A stretch of DNA of 44,739 bases from Bacteroides sp. CAG:443 (GTDB taxonomy: Bacteria > Bacteroidota > Bacteroidia > Bacteroidales > Bacteroidaceae), in assembly GCA_000432735.1 (NCBI GenBank), contig FR887814.1:1-44739 (forward strand), read 5' to 3'. Positions 43,631 through 44,739 of the stretch are shown here, in pieces; within the stretch, counting starts at the first letter, position 1; each line of letters starts with the position of its first letter. A program made the position numbers and the translations under genes. Below the pieces are notes generated by a model. The model did not search any database. It worked only from the letters and a program-made list of their open reading frames with translations, and was not told where the DNA came from.

Positions 43631-44683
43631 ATGAACAGAACGATTATTGCATTGGGGTTGTTGGCATGTTCAACACACATCGCAGCACAAGATGTAAACA
43701 TATATACTCCGGGCAGCGATGAAGGCATCGTATACTTCCTGCCCAAGACTGCACTGGAAGTGAATATCATTGCCACACGTATCAATTACCAGCCGGGAGA
43801 ATTATGCCAGTATGCCAATCGTTACCTGCGCATGAACAATGTAAATCCTCAGCCGGAAACCTATTGGGAAATCAAACAGATTGATGTCCGCTCGGCAGGA
43901 GTACCCGATTCTACCAAAGCATATATTATCAAGCTGAAAGACAAAAGCGTCTTATCAAATATAGAACTGACCGAAGACGGTATCGCAAAGGCTATCAATA
44001 CGACTTTCCCGAAGGAATACGAACAAAACAAGGAATACGAGCTGGAGAAACCTCTGCCGCACGAAAACAGCCGTAAATACATGACGGAAGAAATCCTGAT
44101 GGCGGGTTCTACAGCCAAGATGGCGGAGCTTACAGCCAAGGAAATCTACAACATACGCGAAAGCAAGAACCTGATTCTCCGCGGACAAGCTGACACTATG
44201 CCGAAAGACGGAGCATCGCTGAAACTGATAATCGATAATCTCGACAAACAGGAGAAAGCGCTTACGCAAATGTTCGCCGGTACAACCGACCGTGAGGACA
44301 AGGTATTTACCGTACGTGTCACTCCGGAAGATAATGTAAAGGATAAAATCATCCTGCGCTTCTCCCGTCTGCTGGGAGCCTTGTCGACAGATAATCTGGC
44401 GGGCGACCCGATTTACATCAGCATAAACAGCACGGTTCCACTGCCGGTTGCAACCGATGACAGCAAGAAAAAGAAGAAACCCGAAGGAGCTCTCTACAAC
44501 ATTCCGGGTAAAGGACATGTTTCTGTCAGCTATCAGGGAAAGAAATATTTTGAAGACGACGTACCTGTTACTCAGTTCGGTTCGACAGAAGTACTGGTAA
44601 ACGACTTGTTCAACAAGAAAATAAATACTCGTGTCGTGTTCAATCCGGCTACTGGTGCCATCCTGAAAATAGACAAAGACTAA
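43631..44683 (+). CDS. DUF4831-family exported protein
   Basis: 350 residues. Signal peptide (MNRTIIALGLLACSTHIAAQ); if Cys13 were lipidated it would be a lipoprotein, but AAQ fits type I cleavage better. Matches the Bacteroidetes-only DUF4831 family: VYFLPKTALEV, GELCQYANRYLRM, and a strand-rich second half. Function unknown. It lies 9 bp after nnr, so it is probably co-transcribed. Confidence 0.8.
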   Translation: MNRTIIALGLLACSTHIAAQDVNIYTPGSDEGIVYFLPKTALEVNIIATRINYQPGELCQYANRYLRMNNVNPQPETYWEIKQIDVRSAGVPDSTKAYIIKLKDKSVLSNIELTEDGIAKAINTTFPKEYEQNKEYELEKPLPHENSRKYMTEEILMAGSTAKMAELTAKEIYNIRESKNLILRGQADTMPKDGASLKLIIDNLDKQEKALTQMFAGTTDREDKVFTVRVTPEDNVKDKIILRFSRLLGALSTDNLAGDPIYISINSTVPLPVATDDSKKKKKPEGALYNIPGKGHVSVSYQGKKYFEDDVPVTQFGSTEVLVNDLFNKKINTRVVFNPATGAILKIDKD

Positions 44684-44707
44684 TCCGAACACAACAAAAA
44701 AAGTCAT

Positions 44708-44739
44708 GAGGCCGTCTCAAAATGAATTGAGATGGCCTC
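44708..44739 (+). terminator. Terminator hairpin at window end (GAGGC-type)
   Basis: GAGGCCGTCTCAA (44708-44720) pairs with TTGAGATGGCCTC (44727-44739). The T-run lies outside the window. Same hairpin family as 9021-9067. Confidence 0.75.

Overview
The window reads as a chromosomal segment of a gut Bacteroidaceae member (Bacteroides or Phocaeicola type). The signs are a SusC/SusD-centred polysaccharide utilisation locus, a cobalamin riboswitch driving a BtuB/BtuG-type operon, many lipoproteins with short signal peptides, near absence of Shine-Dalgarno sites, and repeated matches to the Bacteroides -33 TTTG / -7 TANNTTTG promoter pattern. Species cannot be fixed from the sequence alone.

Layout. 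1-1783: AT-rich, gene-poor DNA with degenerate repeats and a striking 21-bp-phased palindrome cluster. 1784-4908: nadE, divergent from a PerR-type Fur regulator and a rubrerythrin (peroxide defence). 4909-7458: a putative invertible promoter (18-bp perfect inverted repeats) facing a secreted FISUMP-domain protein, followed by decayed remnants of Ser/Thr-kinase/FISUMP genes. 7459-8903: a small protein with an internal repeat next to a radical SAM/SPASM enzyme, a candidate peptide-modification pair.

9447-25066: an alpha-mannan-type utilisation locus. All genes from manA to the MFS transporter run leftward (manA, ROK kinase, susC, susD, susE-like, GH76, GH76, GH92, MFS), with a divergent GntR/UTRA regulator at the head. 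Together they form an inferred complete route: surface alpha-1,6-mannanases, SusCD import, exo-mannosidase trimming, mannose uptake, phosphorylation and isomerisation to fructose 6-phosphate.

25188-28562: beta-carbonic anhydrase, a second 21-bp-phased palindrome cluster, a 108-bp tandem repeat, and a pair of overlapping lipoprotein genes. 29126-34240: cobalamin riboswitch, BtuB-like receptor, a BtuG-like beta-propeller with an extra C-terminal domain, and a DUF4465 lipoprotein. 34332-35510: a stand-alone AICAR transformylase. 35605-42003: outer-membrane barrels and a leftward housekeeping cluster (hpt, adk, obgE, pgeF, B3/4-domain protein, M23 peptidase, a small basic protein). 42104-44683: bifunctional NAD(P)HX repair enzyme and a DUF4831 protein, ending in a hairpin that resembles one at 9021-9067.

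No rRNA, tRNA, CRISPR array or intact insertion sequence was seen. The strongest candidates for something undescribed are the invertible promoter with its FISUMP/kinase graveyard, the repeat-bearing radical SAM partner peptide, and the 21-bp-phased TGTACA arrays.
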